DNA of 64,000 nt from Lysobacterales bacterium (GTDB taxonomy: Bacteria > Pseudomonadota > Gammaproteobacteria > Xanthomonadales > Ahniellaceae). The translations under genes and the position numbers were made by a program. Below the pieces are notes generated by a model. That model was given only the letters and a program-made list of their open reading frames with translations. It was not told the origin of the DNA and did no database searches. Position 1 is the stretch's first letter; every line of letters begins with the position of its first letter. Below, piece by piece: positions 42,915 to 51,842 of this stretch. The stretch spans positions 806,001 through 870,000 of the forward strand of contig JADKHK010000013.1 in the NCBI GenBank assembly GCA_016721845.1, read 5' to 3'.

Positions 42915-45900
42915 ATGCGCAGCGGGTTTCGAGTCTTTTCGGTGATGGCGACGGCGACCGCCGTGCTGATGGCGTCTGCAGGCATTCAGGCCGGGACGAC
43001 CTTCAAGCCGGTGCAGTCGCAGCGCGCGGATGGCGTTGAACTTCGTCGCGGCGCGGTCTGGGTCAGCGAGCCGGTTGTGCCGGATTTCGTGCATGTCGCC
43101 TTGGGCGACCAGCCGCCTGTCGCGCCATGGCAGCCTGGCGATCCGATTCGCGAGATTCCACGCCAGTTCTACGGTCCTTCCGAGCGCCCGATGCCGCGTC
43201 CGGCGAATCCGGTGTCGGCGCTGGATGCGTTGGCGCAACTGCAGGCGCGTGTCGGTGCGATGCGTGCACCTTCGGCGTTCAATACGCCCTTGGTGAACGT
43301 GCCCGGCCTCGGCAATACCGGCGTGAGCCCACCTGACCCCGCGGGCGACATCGGCACGACGCATTACCTGCAGTCGATCAACGGCAGTGGCGGCGGCGTC
43401 TATCGCATCTTCGACAAGACCGGCACCGCCGTGAGCGGCACGCTGAGCATGGAAGTGCTGGCCGCCGGTGGCGCCTGCGCCAACGGGCTGGGTGATCCGA
43501 TCGTCCTGTTCGACGAGCTGGCGAATCGCTGGCTGCTGACCGAGTTTTCGTCCAATGCCGGCCGCAGCTTGTGCATCTACATCAGTCAGTTCGCCGACCC
43601 GGCCATCGCGCAAACCTGGACGCGTTATGTCGTTCAGGCGCCGCAATTTCCCGACTATCCGAAATACGGCGTGTGGCCCGACGCGTATTACGTGGGTACC
43701 AACGAGGGCGCGACCGGCGCCGAGATCTATGCGCTGGACCGGACCCGGATGCTGGCCGGCCAGACGATCTCGACCCAGCGTTTCGTGGCGCCGGAACTGC
43801 CGGGATTCGGGTTCCAGGTCCTGCAGCCGATCGACCTCGATGGTGTGGTCTTGCCGCCGATCGGCGCACCGGGCGTGTTCGTTCGGCATCGCGACGACGA
43901 GGTCCATGATGCCGGGTCGAACAACCCGAACGCGGATCGCCTGGAGCTGTTCGAACTCGACATCGATTGGACGACACCGGCGAATTCGGTGCTGGCCGGC
44001 CCGATTGCGGTGCCGATCTCGGAATTCAGTTCCGACATCAACGGTCTATCGTCGTTCAACGCGTTCGCACAGCCGTCCGGCCAGAAGCTCGACCCGTTGC
44101 GCGAACAGGTGATGTTCCGTCCGGCTTATCGTTCCTACGCCAGCTTCGAGCAGATCGTCGGCAACCTGACCACCGACATCGACGGCGCCGACACCGGCGG
44201 CGTGCGCTGGTTCGAGTTGCGTCGCACCGGTGGCACGACCCAACCCTGGCAGCTGTACCAGGAAGGCACCGTGGCCCTCGGCGATTTCGTCGACCGCTGG
44301 ATGGGCGCCATTGCGGTCGACCAGAATGGCAACCTGGGACTGGCCTACAGCGCGGTGCGCGACAGCACCCACCCGGCGCCGAACAACACCGGCGTGCCGG
44401 CGGGTCTGCGTTTCATCGGACGCCTGGATGGCGATCCAGTGGACGTGATGACGACCGGCGAGAGCAGTTTAGTGGCCGGCACCGGCTCGCAGTCAGGCGA
44501 ACGCTGGGGCGACTACCATGCGATGAATGTCGACCCAGCCGACGGCTGCACCTTCTGGTTCACCGGCGAATACGTCAACAGCAGCAGCTGGACCACACGG
44601 GTCGCCGGCACGCGGCACGCGCGCTGCGGCTCCCCGCAATTCATGCTCAATTCGGCCGACATTTGGTTGTCGAGCTGTTTGCAGAATGCGCCCCAGACCA
44701 TCGATATCGACCTCGATGTGCTGGCGCAGAGTGGCTTCAGCGGCGCCGTCGATCTGCAATTCGGAACACTGCCGGTCGGCGTGAGCGGCAGCTTCGCGCC
44801 GGGCACGCTGGCGGTACCCGGCACGAGCATCGCCAGCCTGAGCATTGGCGGCAGCACGTTGGCGGGCAACTATCTCATCCCGCTGATCGCGAGCTCGGGT
44901 GCGCTGAGCAAGGAATTCGACGCGCGCCTGTCGGTCGAGACCGGGGCCATCCAGCCGTTGTCGCCGGCGGACCTGGCCACCGATGTCGGAACCACACCAA
45001 CCCTGGCCTGGACCGCGACCGGCAACACGACGCAGTATCTGCTCCAGATCGCCACCGACAGCGACTTCAACAGCATCGTTCAATCGGCCACGGTGGCAGG
45101 CTTGAACCACGTGCCGGCGACGGCACTGGCCTTCAACACGCGCTACTACTGGCGCGTGCAGCGTGTCGACGGCGATTGCGGTGCCGGCAATTGGTCGGCC
45201 GTGCGCAGCTTCACGACCATGCCGGACCCGACGCAATGCCCACTGGGCACGGCGACCACGACGGTATTCAGCGACCCGATCGAACCGGCACAGCCAGGCT
45301 GGACCGTGACCGAATTGCCGGCGCAGGGCCAACCGGGCTGGTCGGTGACGACCACGCGTCCGGCCAGCCCGACGCGTTCCTGGTATGGCAATGACAGCGC
45401 TACGGCGACCGAGCAGCGCCTCGATACGCCGACCATTGCGATTCCGCCGGCGGCCACCAGCACCATCCTGCTGTTCTCGCACGCCTACAACATCGAACAG
45501 AACAGTCCTGCGGATTGCTGGGACGGCGCGACGCTGGACCTGTCGACCAACAACGGCGGCAGTTTCGCGCCATTGGCCAGTGCCAGCATCCGTGTCGACG
45601 GTTACACACGCACGATCACCTCGGCGGCCACCGACAACCCGCTGGGTGTCGGTCGCCCGGTCTGGTGCGGCTCGGCCTTGACGCACCATCCGGTGGTCGC
45701 TCAGCTGGGCAATCAGGGCGGCAACAATCTGAAGCTGCGCTTCCGCCTCGGCAGCGATGGCGCCGTCGCCACCGAGGGCTGGTATGTCGACGATCTCGTG
45801 GTCAAGGCCTGCACGCCGCTGCCGCCCGCGACCCTCACCCTGACGTCCAGTGCGGATCCCGGTGTGTTTGGACAAGGGACGACGCTGACGGCCACGATGA

Positions 45901-46418
45901 CCGGCAGCTCCGGCTTGCCCACCGGCATGGTCGAATTCCGCGATGGCGCGAGCGTGCTGGGCACGGCGGTCTTGAACAGCGGCATCGCGACACTCGCGGT
46001 GACATCGCTGTCCGTCGGGACACACGCGCTGTCGGCGCATTATTCAGGCGACGCGGTCTACGGCAGCAGCAGCGGCAACGATGCGCACACCGTGACCAAG
46101 GCCGATACCAGCCTGGTGATCAGCGACACGCCCGATCCAGGCATGCAGGGCAGTCCGGTCACGATCAGCGCGGGACTGGCGGCGGTGGCCCCGGGTGCGG
46201 GCAGCCCCGGTGGCAGCATCATCGTCACGGCCAGTCATTCCGGCGGGTGCACGATGGTCCTGCCGGCGACGACGTGCAACCTCGTCTTCGCGACGAGTGG
46301 TCCGCAGACCATCTCGGCCAGCTATTCCGGCGATGCCAGTTTCAACGCCGCCGTCGCCATGCCGATCGAGCACCAATCCGACTCGGCCACGGTGTTCATG
46401 GACGGCTTCGAGGACTGA
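42915..46418 (+). CDS. Large secreted protein with Fn3 and Ig-like domains and GFE-type C-terminus
   Basis: 1167 residues. Signal peptide (about 1-27, AGIQAG). Residues 80-560 form a large unassigned domain rich in Gly, Asp and aromatic residues (PPDPAGDIGTTHYLQSING; WGDYHAMNVDPADGCTFWFTGEY) that resembles secreted beta-propeller-like proteins. Then a Calx-beta/NPCBM-free spacer, an Fn3-like domain (ADLATDVGTTPTLAWTATG), an MAM/jelly-roll-like region, and two Ig-like Big_3_5 modules (GQGTTLTATMTGSSGLPTGM; SYSGDASFNAAV). It ends TVFMDGFED; C-termini with (F/V)xDGFE are, from memory, frequent on secreted proteins of this order. Possible surface or extracellular binding protein. ATG follows AAGGGTGCGTG. 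Confidence 0.78.
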   Translation: MRSGFRVFSVMATATAVLMASAGIQAGTTFKPVQSQRADGVELRRGAVWVSEPVVPDFVHVALGDQPPVAPWQPGDPIREIPRQFYGPSERPMPRPANPVSALDALAQLQARVGAMRAPSAFNTPLVNVPGLGNTGVSPPDPAGDIGTTHYLQSINGSGGGVYRIFDKTGTAVSGTLSMEVLAAGGACANGLGDPIVLFDELANRWLLTEFSSNAGRSLCIYISQFADPAIAQTWTRYVVQAPQFPDYPKYGVWPDAYYVGTNEGATGAEIYALDRTRMLAGQTISTQRFVAPELPGFGFQVLQPIDLDGVVLPPIGAPGVFVRHRDDEVHDAGSNNPNADRLELFELDIDWTTPANSVLAGPIAVPISEFSSDINGLSSFNAFAQPSGQKLDPLREQVMFRPAYRSYASFEQIVGNLTTDIDGADTGGVRWFELRRTGGTTQPWQLYQEGTVALGDFVDRWMGAIAVDQNGNLGLAYSAVRDSTHPAPNNTGVPAGLRFIGRLDGDPVDVMTTGESSLVAGTGSQSGERWGDYHAMNVDPADGCTFWFTGEYVNSSSWTTRVAGTRHARCGSPQFMLNSADIWLSSCLQNAPQTIDIDLDVLAQSGFSGAVDLQFGTLPVGVSGSFAPGTLAVPGTSIASLSIGGSTLAGNYLIPLIASSGALSKEFDARLSVETGAIQPLSPADLATDVGTTPTLAWTATGNTTQYLLQIATDSDFNSIVQSATVAGLNHVPATALAFNTRYYWRVQRVDGDCGAGNWSAVRSFTTMPDPTQCPLGTATTTVFSDPIEPAQPGWTVTELPAQGQPGWSVTTTRPASPTRSWYGNDSATATEQRLDTPTIAIPPAATSTILLFSHAYNIEQNSPADCWDGATLDLSTNNGGSFAPLASASIRVDGYTRTITSAATDNPLGVGRPVWCGSALTHHPVVAQLGNQGGNNLKLRFRLGSDGAVATEGWYVDDLVVKACTPLPPATLTLTSSADPGVFGQGTTLTATMTGSSGLPTGMVEFRDGASVLGTAVLNSGIATLAVTSLSVGTHALSAHYSGDAVYGSSSGNDAHTVTKADTSLVISDTPDPGMQGSPVTISAGLAAVAPGAGSPGGSIIVTASHSGGCTMVLPATTCNLVFATSGPQTISASYSGDASFNAAVAMPIEHQSDSATVFMDGFED

Positions 46419-46428
46419 ACGATGCGGC

Positions 46429-47277
46429 CTATGCCATCTGCGCCTTGGCATGGGCGATGTCGAGCGCTTCCATCGCGTCCTTCGGCTTGAGCTTGATCGC
46501 TTTCGCGTAGAGCGCAGCCGCTTCGTCTTCCTTCTTGTCGCCGTGAATCAGCATCAGTGCGTTCGCGTATTCGATCAGCGCGATCGGCGACTCCGGCGTC
46601 AGCTTGATCGCCAGCTTGCAGTGCTCATCGGCCGATGCCGCCTTGGCACCATACGTCAGGCTGGCGATCATGCCGCCGATCTTGCCGACGATCTCGGCGT
46701 GATACAGCCCGAGTGCCGTCTGCGCCTCGGCATGCTTCGGTGCGAGCTTGAGCGTGGCGTCGAGGCTTTCCTTGACCTTGCTGGCCAGGCCTTGTGACAG
46801 CGCCTTGGCGATCGAGATCATCTGACTGTAGCGGCCAAGCCCGAAGGCGCGGAAATAGTGGCTGTTCGCTTCTTTCGGGAGGGCTGCCATGGCCATCTCG
46901 GCGCGCTGGCCGATGCCTTCGAAGCGTTTCAGCTTTTCCTTCTCGTCGTCGACGAGATAGACGGCATGGATGCCGATGGCCTTGTTGGCCAGGGTCGCAC
47001 CCAGGGCACCGAGCGCATCGCCGAGCTCGAACGCGTGCTGGAACTCGCCGGCGTGATAAGCGCTCCAGCCTTCCTGCAACTGCGCCGCGATCTTCGCGGC
47101 ATCCGCGGCCTTGCCGAGCTTGCTGTTGCCCTTGATCAGCGCTGCCACATGGGCATCGTCCGGAAAGGTCTCCTGGTCACCCAGATGCAGCTTGGCCCAG
47201 TGCTTGTGCAACTTGTCGCCGCTGTAGTCGAAGGCCTTGTTCGCATGCGGAAACGCCGCCCACTTCTTCGCTGCCAT
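46429..47277 (-). CDS. TPR-like cytosolic protein of unknown function
   Basis: 282 residues, no signal peptide, no membrane segment. The C-terminal half contains tetratricopeptide-like helices (LDATLKLAPKHAEAQTALGLYHAEI; DEAAALYAKAIKLKPKDAMEALDIA). The N-terminus KKWAAFPHANKAFDYSGDKLHKHWAKLHLGD is distinctive but I cannot name a family. The ATG at 47277 follows GGAGGACACC. Divergent from the first phasin gene; the 166-base intergenic region may hold control sites for both. Confidence 0.72.
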   Translation of the reverse strand: MAAKKWAAFPHANKAFDYSGDKLHKHWAKLHLGDQETFPDDAHVAALIKGNSKLGKAADAAKIAAQLQEGWSAYHAGEFQHAFELGDALGALGATLANKAIGIHAVYLVDDEKEKLKRFEGIGQRAEMAMAALPKEANSHYFRAFGLGRYSQMISIAKALSQGLASKVKESLDATLKLAPKHAEAQTALGLYHAEIVGKIGGMIASLTYGAKAASADEHCKLAIKLTPESPIALIEYANALMLIHGDKKEDEAAALYAKAIKLKPKDAMEALDIAHAKAQMA

Positions 47278-47336
47278 GGTGTCCTCCCGTAGATGCAGGG
47301 AGCATCCTGCAATCGCGCTTGCCGGACAAGCACCGG

Positions 47337-47346
47337 TAGTGTGATT
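47337..47346 (+). promoter_or_regulatory. Phasin-upstream shared 10-mer (copy 1)
   Basis: TAGTGTGATT, about 98 bases before the first phasin start codon; the same 10 bases occur upstream of the second phasin (51810-51819, minus strand). Candidate regulator site. Confidence 0.35.
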
Positions 47347-47443
47347 GCTCCAGCATCGGCCCCGAATATCGTTGGCGAATGCGAGGCGCGGGTCAGTGGC
47401 CAAGGTGGTCGCGGCGCGTCGCTACAGCTGACGGAGAATGTCC

Positions 47444-47872
47444 ATGCGTACCCAGATCAAGACCAAGAAGACCAGCAAGGTCGTGCAGGCAAATGAAGCC
47501 TCGCGCAAGTTCGTGCTCGCCGGCCTCGGCGCCGTGTCACTGGTGCAGAAGCAGGGCCAGAAGGCGATCGACGCCTTGGTCTCGGAAGGTGAAAGCTTCC
47601 AGTCGCGCACCCGCAAGCTCGTGAAGACCGCGAACAACGACGCGCGCAAGTTCTCGACCAACGTACGCAAGCAGATCACCGGCTACATCAGCCCGATCCG
47701 CGCCAAGGCACTGAAGAACGTCGAAACGGTCGAGAATGCGATCGGTGAACGCGTCGGCGCCGTACTCGGACGTTTCGGCGTGCCGTCCAAGGGTGACGTG
47801 CAGGAACTGCTGGCCCGGGTGGCCGAGTTGAACAAGGAAATCAAGGGTGGGGCGCGCCGCGCCACGCGTTGA
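47444..47872 (+). CDS. Phasin family protein (PhaI/PhaF-like)
   Basis: 142-residue polyhydroxyalkanoate granule-associated protein. The core KFVLAGLGAVSLVQKQGQKAIDALVSEGESF followed by an amphipathic helical region and VGAVLGRFGVPSKGDVQELLARVAELNKEI matches PhaI/PhaF phasins, with a short basic tail. Phasins coat PHA (or other neutral lipid) granules. ATG at 47444 chosen because GGAG lies 7 bases upstream; an ATG 6 bases earlier overlaps that site. A strong terminator follows. Confidence 0.9.
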   Translation: MRTQIKTKKTSKVVQANEASRKFVLAGLGAVSLVQKQGQKAIDALVSEGESFQSRTRKLVKTANNDARKFSTNVRKQITGYISPIRAKALKNVETVENAIGERVGAVLGRFGVPSKGDVQELLARVAELNKEIKGGARRATR

Positions 47873-47899
47873 TTGCCGAGCGATCATTCGAATGAAAAC

Positions 47900-47927
47900 A
47901 AACCCCGGTCGCGAGGCCGGGGTTTTT
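47900..47927 (+). terminator. Intrinsic terminator of phasin gene
   Basis: 10-bp stem (AACCCCGGTC/GGCCGGGGTT, one wobble) with a GCGA tetraloop, followed by TTTTT. It ends exactly at the stop of the convergent regulator gene. Confidence 0.9.
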
Positions 47928-48559
47928 CATTTGCGGTAGTTGTTCGCCAGCGTGTTCAAGTGCACGCGCTCGGCATCGCGCAGGAAGGGCGCGATCAGCA
48001 TCATCACCTGGAAGATGCCCTGGCCGAGGTCCTCGTTGCCCTTGTCGGTGTTCACCCCTCGGGTGGAATTGAAGCTCAGCCAGAAGGTGCAGACCAGGAT
48101 CACATTGGTTGCAGTGGCCTCGATTTCGGCCCGGCTGGCGCGCATGATCTCGGCCTCGGCCAGTCCTTTCAGGATCGCGGTGACGTTCTCGACCGCGCGC
48201 TTGAGGATTCGTCCGAAATGCATGCGCAGCTTGCGATTGCGGCTGGTGATGTCGACCAGGTCGCGATAGATGAAGCGAAATTCCCACATCGTCTCGAACG
48301 CCAGGTGCAGTTGCAGCCAGATGTCTTCGAGGTTGGGCAGGCGTTCGTCCGGCGCCACGATCACGCGGTCGATCTTTTCCTCGTAGCGCGCGAACAGGTT
48401 TTCGACGATGTCTTCCTTGTTGCGGAAGTGGTAGTAGAGGTTGCCCGGGCTGATCTCCAGCTCGTCCGCGATGTGGTTGGTCGTGACGTTCGGCTCGCCG
48501 CGCTCGTTGAACATCGCGAGGCTGATGTCGAGGATGCGATCGCGGGTCTTGGGCGCCAC
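47927..48559 (-). CDS. PhaD-like TetR family regulator
   Basis: 210 residues. The HTH region KTRDRILDISLAMFNERGEPNVTTNHIADELEISPGNLYYHFRNKEDIV closely matches Pseudomonas PhaD, which activates phasin and PHA genes and responds to an acyl-CoA-type metabolite. Start is a GTG at 48559, with GAGG upstream; the region above it belongs to the ACBP gene. It lies 13 bases after the ACBP gene on the same strand, so both probably share a transcript; coupling the regulator to an acyl-CoA-binding protein is suggestive. Convergent with phasin 1. Confidence 0.87.
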   Translation of the reverse strand: MAPKTRDRILDISLAMFNERGEPNVTTNHIADELEISPGNLYYHFRNKEDIVENLFARYEEKIDRVIVAPDERLPNLEDIWLQLHLAFETMWEFRFIYRDLVDITSRNRKLRMHFGRILKRAVENVTAILKGLAEAEIMRASRAEIEATATNVILVCTFWLSFNSTRGVNTDKGNEDLGQGIFQVMMLIAPFLRDAERVHLNTLANNYRK

Positions 48560-48572
48560 GGCCGGGAATGCC

Positions 48573-48830
48573 TCAGCCGGCCAGTTTCTTGACAAGGTCG
48601 ACGTACTGCTTCTGTGCGGCGTCCTTTGCCGTGCCGGCCAGTTTTGCCCAGGCCTCGTACTTGGCAACACCGACGAAATCGAAGAACCCCGGCTTGTCAC
48701 CGCTGACGTCGCCCTGCGAACCCTGCTTGTACAGCGCGTAGAGCTTGAGCATGGTGTCGTTGTCGGGGCGATCCTTCAGGTTCAGGGCTTTCTTCGAGGC
48801 ATCTTCGAACTGCTTGTTGAGATCGGCCAT
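48573..48830 (-). CDS. Acyl-CoA-binding protein
   Basis: 85-residue four-helix ACBP. Conserved features KLYALYKQGSQGDVSGDKPG and KYEAWAKLAGTAKDAAQKQYVDLV are complete. ACBPs buffer long-chain acyl-CoA in the cytosol. It is immediately upstream of a PhaD-like regulator and divergent from a fatty acyl reductase, placing it in an acyl-CoA/storage-lipid setting. ATG at 48830. Confidence 0.95.
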   Translation of the reverse strand: MADLNKQFEDASKKALNLKDRPDNDTMLKLYALYKQGSQGDVSGDKPGFFDFVGVAKYEAWAKLAGTAKDAAQKQYVDLVKKLAG

Positions 48831-49047
48831 GACGTCGCTCCGTGGCGCTGCATGAGGAGAAGGGAACGAGCGGCTTGTAGCACGCGTTTCCGGAGGCGGT
48901 CAACGCGCAGCGCAGCGCGTCCGCGAGGGCTAGGAAAGCGGCAGGCCCAGGGCTATCTTTGGACGGTCGCGGCTGCCCGTCGCGCCAGTATTCGGCAGAT
49001 CTGCAGCGCGGCGTCGTTCGCGCTGCTCCAACCTTGAGGGGAGCACC

Positions 49048-51030
49048 ATGACCTACTTCGTGACCGGCGCCACCGGCTTCATCGGCCGCCACCTGCTGGA
49101 GAACCTGCTGAAGCGCCGCGGCAAGATCTACGCGCTGGTGCGCAAGAGTTCGCTGGAAAAACTGGAGGCCCTGGTCGAGAAACTCGGCGCGGAGAAGGGC
49201 GAGATCATCCCCGTGATCGGTGACTTGACCAAGCCCAAGCTCGGCATCACTGCGGCGCAGCAGAAGCAGCTCACCGGCAAGATCAAGCATTTCTTCCATC
49301 TCGCCGCGATCTACGACGTCGAGGCCGACGACGAAACCAACCATGCGGTCAACGTCGAAGGTACGCGGCACGCGCTTCAGTTCGCCGAGGCGATCAAGTC
49401 CGGCTGTTTCCACCACGTCAGTTCGATCGCCGCCGCCGGCCGCTATCCGGGCGTGTTCAAGGAGGACATGTTCAGCGAAGCCGAAGGTCTGGACCATCCT
49501 TACTACCGCACCAAGCACGAGTCCGAGGGTCTGGTGCGCAAGGATGCCAAGATCCCGTTCCGGATCTACCGCCCGGCCATCGTGATCGGACATTCGAAAA
49601 CCGGCGAGATCGACAAGATCGACGGGCCGTATTACTTCTTCCGACTGCTCAAGCGCATGCGTGAATACCTGCCGCAGTGGATGCCGACGATCGGCATCGA
49701 AGGCTCGCGCATCAATGTCGTTCCGGTCGACTACGTCGTGAATGCGATGGACCACATCGCGCACAAGGCCGGGCTGGATGGCCATTGCTTCCAGCTGGTC
49801 GATCCCGAACCGATGCGGGTCGGCGAACTGCTGAATACCTTCGCACGGGCCGCCCACGCGCCGGAAATGACCATGCGTCTCGATGCGCGCATGTTCGCGG
49901 TGATTCCGCCGATGGTCCGCGGCGCGGTCGCGAATCTGCCGCCGGTCAAGCGCTTCACGAATTCGGTGCTGAAGGATCTCGGCATCCCGCGCGAGGCGCT
50001 CAAGTACATCAATCAGCCGACGCGTTACGACAATCGCGAAACCGAACGCGCGCTGCGCGGCTCCAAGATCAAGCTGGCGGCGCTCGATACCTATGCGTGG
50101 CGCCTGTGGGATTTCTGGGAACGCCACCTCGATCCGGACCTGTTCATCGATCGCTCGCTCGAGGGCAAGGTCAAGGGCAAGGTGGTGATGATCACCGGCG
50201 GTTCGTCCGGCATCGGCCTCGCGGCCGCGATGAAGCTGGCGGCGACCAAGGCGAAGATCCTGATCGTCGCGCGCGGCGTTGAGGAACTGAATCAGGCCAA
50301 GGCCGAAGTCGAGAAGGCCGGTGGGCAATGCTGGGCCTACTCGGCAGACCTGACTGACGAGAAAAGCTGCCACGACCTGGTCGCGGCCGTGCTGAAGGAG
50401 CACGGTGGCGTCGATGTGCTGATCAACAACGCCGGTCGTTCGATCCGGCGTTCGGTCGCACTCAGCTACGACCGCTTCCACGACTTCACCCGCACCATCG
50501 AGCTGAACTACTACGGTTGCCTGCGCCTGATCATGGGCTTCCTGCCCTCGATGACCGAGAAGCGCCGCGGCCACATCATCAACATCTCCTCGATCGGCGT
50601 GCTGGCGAATTCACCGCGCTTCTCGGCCTATGTCGCTTCCAAGGCTGCGCTCGACGCGTTCTCGCGCTGCGCCCAGGCCGAATTCTCGGATTCCGGGATC
50701 GCCTTCACCACGGTCAACATGCCGCTGGTACGCACTCCAATGATCGCACCGACCAAGATGTATGACAGTGTGCCGACCCTGTCGCCGGAAGAAGCCGCCG
50801 ACCTGATCGTCAAGGCGATCATCGAACGCCCGAGCCGTGTTGCGACCCGACTGGGCATCTTCGCGGCCACGCTCAACGCGATCGCGCCGAAGGCTTACGA
50901 GGTGGTGATGAATACCGCGTTCAACCTGTTCCCGGACTCGGCTGCGGCCAAGGGCATGAAGGGACGCGACGAGAAGCCGTCGAGCGAACAGATCGCGTTC
51001 GCCGCACTGATGCGCGGGGTGCATTGGTAA
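49048..51030 (+). CDS. Two-domain fatty acyl-CoA/ACP reductase, alcohol-forming type (SDR)
   Basis: 660 residues: an N-terminal extended SDR/male-sterility NAD-binding domain (TGATGFIGRHLLENLL; catalytic YYRTKHESEGL; IYRPAIVIGHSKTGEIDKIDGPYYFF; about 1-370) and a C-terminal classical SDR (MITGGSSGIGLAAAMKLA; NNAGRSIRRSVALSYDRFHDF; YVASKAALDAFSRCAQAEFSDS). This domain order, length and several diagnostic stretches (IYDSVPTL-like, AFAALMRGVHW C-terminus) match the Marinobacter 661-residue enzyme that reduces acyl-CoA or acyl-ACP to fatty alcohol for wax esters. Divergent from the ACBP gene. No wax synthase is nearby. Confidence 0.88.
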   Translation: MTYFVTGATGFIGRHLLENLLKRRGKIYALVRKSSLEKLEALVEKLGAEKGEIIPVIGDLTKPKLGITAAQQKQLTGKIKHFFHLAAIYDVEADDETNHAVNVEGTRHALQFAEAIKSGCFHHVSSIAAAGRYPGVFKEDMFSEAEGLDHPYYRTKHESEGLVRKDAKIPFRIYRPAIVIGHSKTGEIDKIDGPYYFFRLLKRMREYLPQWMPTIGIEGSRINVVPVDYVVNAMDHIAHKAGLDGHCFQLVDPEPMRVGELLNTFARAAHAPEMTMRLDARMFAVIPPMVRGAVANLPPVKRFTNSVLKDLGIPREALKYINQPTRYDNRETERALRGSKIKLAALDTYAWRLWDFWERHLDPDLFIDRSLEGKVKGKVVMITGGSSGIGLAAAMKLAATKAKILIVARGVEELNQAKAEVEKAGGQCWAYSADLTDEKSCHDLVAAVLKEHGGVDVLINNAGRSIRRSVALSYDRFHDFTRTIELNYYGCLRLIMGFLPSMTEKRRGHIINISSIGVLANSPRFSAYVASKAALDAFSRCAQAEFSDSGIAFTTVNMPLVRTPMIAPTKMYDSVPTLSPEEAADLIVKAIIERPSRVATRLGIFAATLNAIAPKAYEVVMNTAFNLFPDSAAAKGMKGRDEKPSSEQIAFAALMRGVHW

Positions 51031-51058
51031 GGCAACAACGCATCGCACCACAAGAAAA

Positions 51059-51109
51059 GCATCGGCCCACAAGTGGGCCTCTTACAAGCAGCTCTCTGTG
51101 GGCCGATGC
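51059..51109. repeat. Long inverted repeat with a competing inner hairpin
   Basis: GCATCGGCCCACA (51059-51071) is perfectly inverted at 51097-51109. The same left arm also pairs with a closer copy GTGGGCC (51073-51079) through GGCCCAC, so two mutually exclusive hairpins are possible. No T-run follows. It lies 29 bases after the reductase stop codon. Confidence 0.75.
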
Positions 51110-51140
51110 TATGTCGTGAATCGTGTTTTCGTCGCATCCA

Positions 51141-51204
51141 AAAAAGAGAAGCCCGCCAGCCGGCCGAAGGGGAGGGATCTGTCGGCGTGATCGGATGGCG
51201 GGCT
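51141..51204 (-). terminator. Terminator of phasin 2
   Basis: On the minus strand a 9-base stem TGGCGGGCT/AGCCCGCCA, with a structured interior, is followed by TCTCTTTTTT. It is located just after the phasin 2 stop codon. Confidence 0.65.
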
Positions 51205-51231
51205 AATCGGTCGGCGCCTTGCGCCTGATGT

Positions 51232-51735
51232 TTACTTGGCCTTGCTGGCGGCCTTCTTGGCCGGGGCCTTCTTCGCCGCTGCCTTCTTCGCGGCAGCCGG
51301 AGCAGCCGCCTGCGGATTCAGCTTCTTGACGGCCTTGCTGAGTTCTTCGACGCGCGAGACCAGCGCTTCCATTTCGTCACGGCCGGGAACGCCGAGCTTG
51401 CCGAGCGCGCGCGAGACGCGATCCTCGAACACCTTCTCGAGCTTGTCCCAGGTATCGGATGCGCGTTCCTTCACTTTTTCCACCTTGGTCTCCACGACGT
51501 CGCGCACTTCATCGACCTTGCCGGTCGCGAACTTGCGGGTCTTCTGCTCGATCGACAAGCCTTCCTTCACCAGATTCTCGAACAGCTTGCCACCCGAACC
51601 CTGCGCATTCTTCAGCGCGCCGAGACCGGCGGCCCAGATCTGCTGCGCCGATTCGACCAGGGCACCGGCCTTGTTCGAGGCAGCGGCGGAAGCGGCTGCG
51701 GACGTGCTCTTGGACTTGAACTTGGGCTTGCTCAT
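51232..51735 (-). CDS. Phasin with histone-H1-like Lys/Ala tail (PhaF-like)
   Basis: 167 residues. An N-terminal Ser/Ala segment, phasin core (ALVESAQQIWAAGLGALKNAQGSGGKLFENLVKEG; AVE/K-rich helix to 125; GVPGRDEMEALVSRVEELSKAVKKL) and a C-terminal AAAKKAAAKKAPAKKA tail like PhaF, whose H1-like tail binds DNA and segregates granules. Divergent in position from the first phasin, so the region has two. The shared 10-mer is 75 bases upstream. Confidence 0.9.
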   Translation of the reverse strand: MSKPKFKSKSTSAAASAAASNKAGALVESAQQIWAAGLGALKNAQGSGGKLFENLVKEGLSIEQKTRKFATGKVDEVRDVVETKVEKVKERASDTWDKLEKVFEDRVSRALGKLGVPGRDEMEALVSRVEELSKAVKKLNPQAAAPAAAKKAAAKKAPAKKAASKAK

Positions 51736-51809
51736 GTTCCCTCCACGAATGTTGTTGGCCCACCGAAGGTCGGCACCGTGCGCAGGATGTTCTGCACACT
51801 GCCTAGAAT

Positions 51810-51819
51810 AATCACACTA
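51810..51819 (-). promoter_or_regulatory. Phasin-upstream shared 10-mer (copy 2)
   Basis: TAGTGTGATT on the minus strand, 75 bases before the phasin 2 start codon; identical to copy 1 upstream of phasin 1. Confidence 0.35.
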
Positions 51820-51842
51820 TGCCGCGACGTCGCGGCGCGGAC

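Noticed and set aside
44493..46040. 515-codon minus-strand frame inside the secreted protein gene
   Set aside because: Arg/Gln/His-rich shadow frame with no recognisable domain; the plus-strand frame has signal peptide, Fn3 and Ig features.
51059..51109. Intrinsic terminator of the acyl reductase
   Set aside because: Strong dyad but no T-run on either side.
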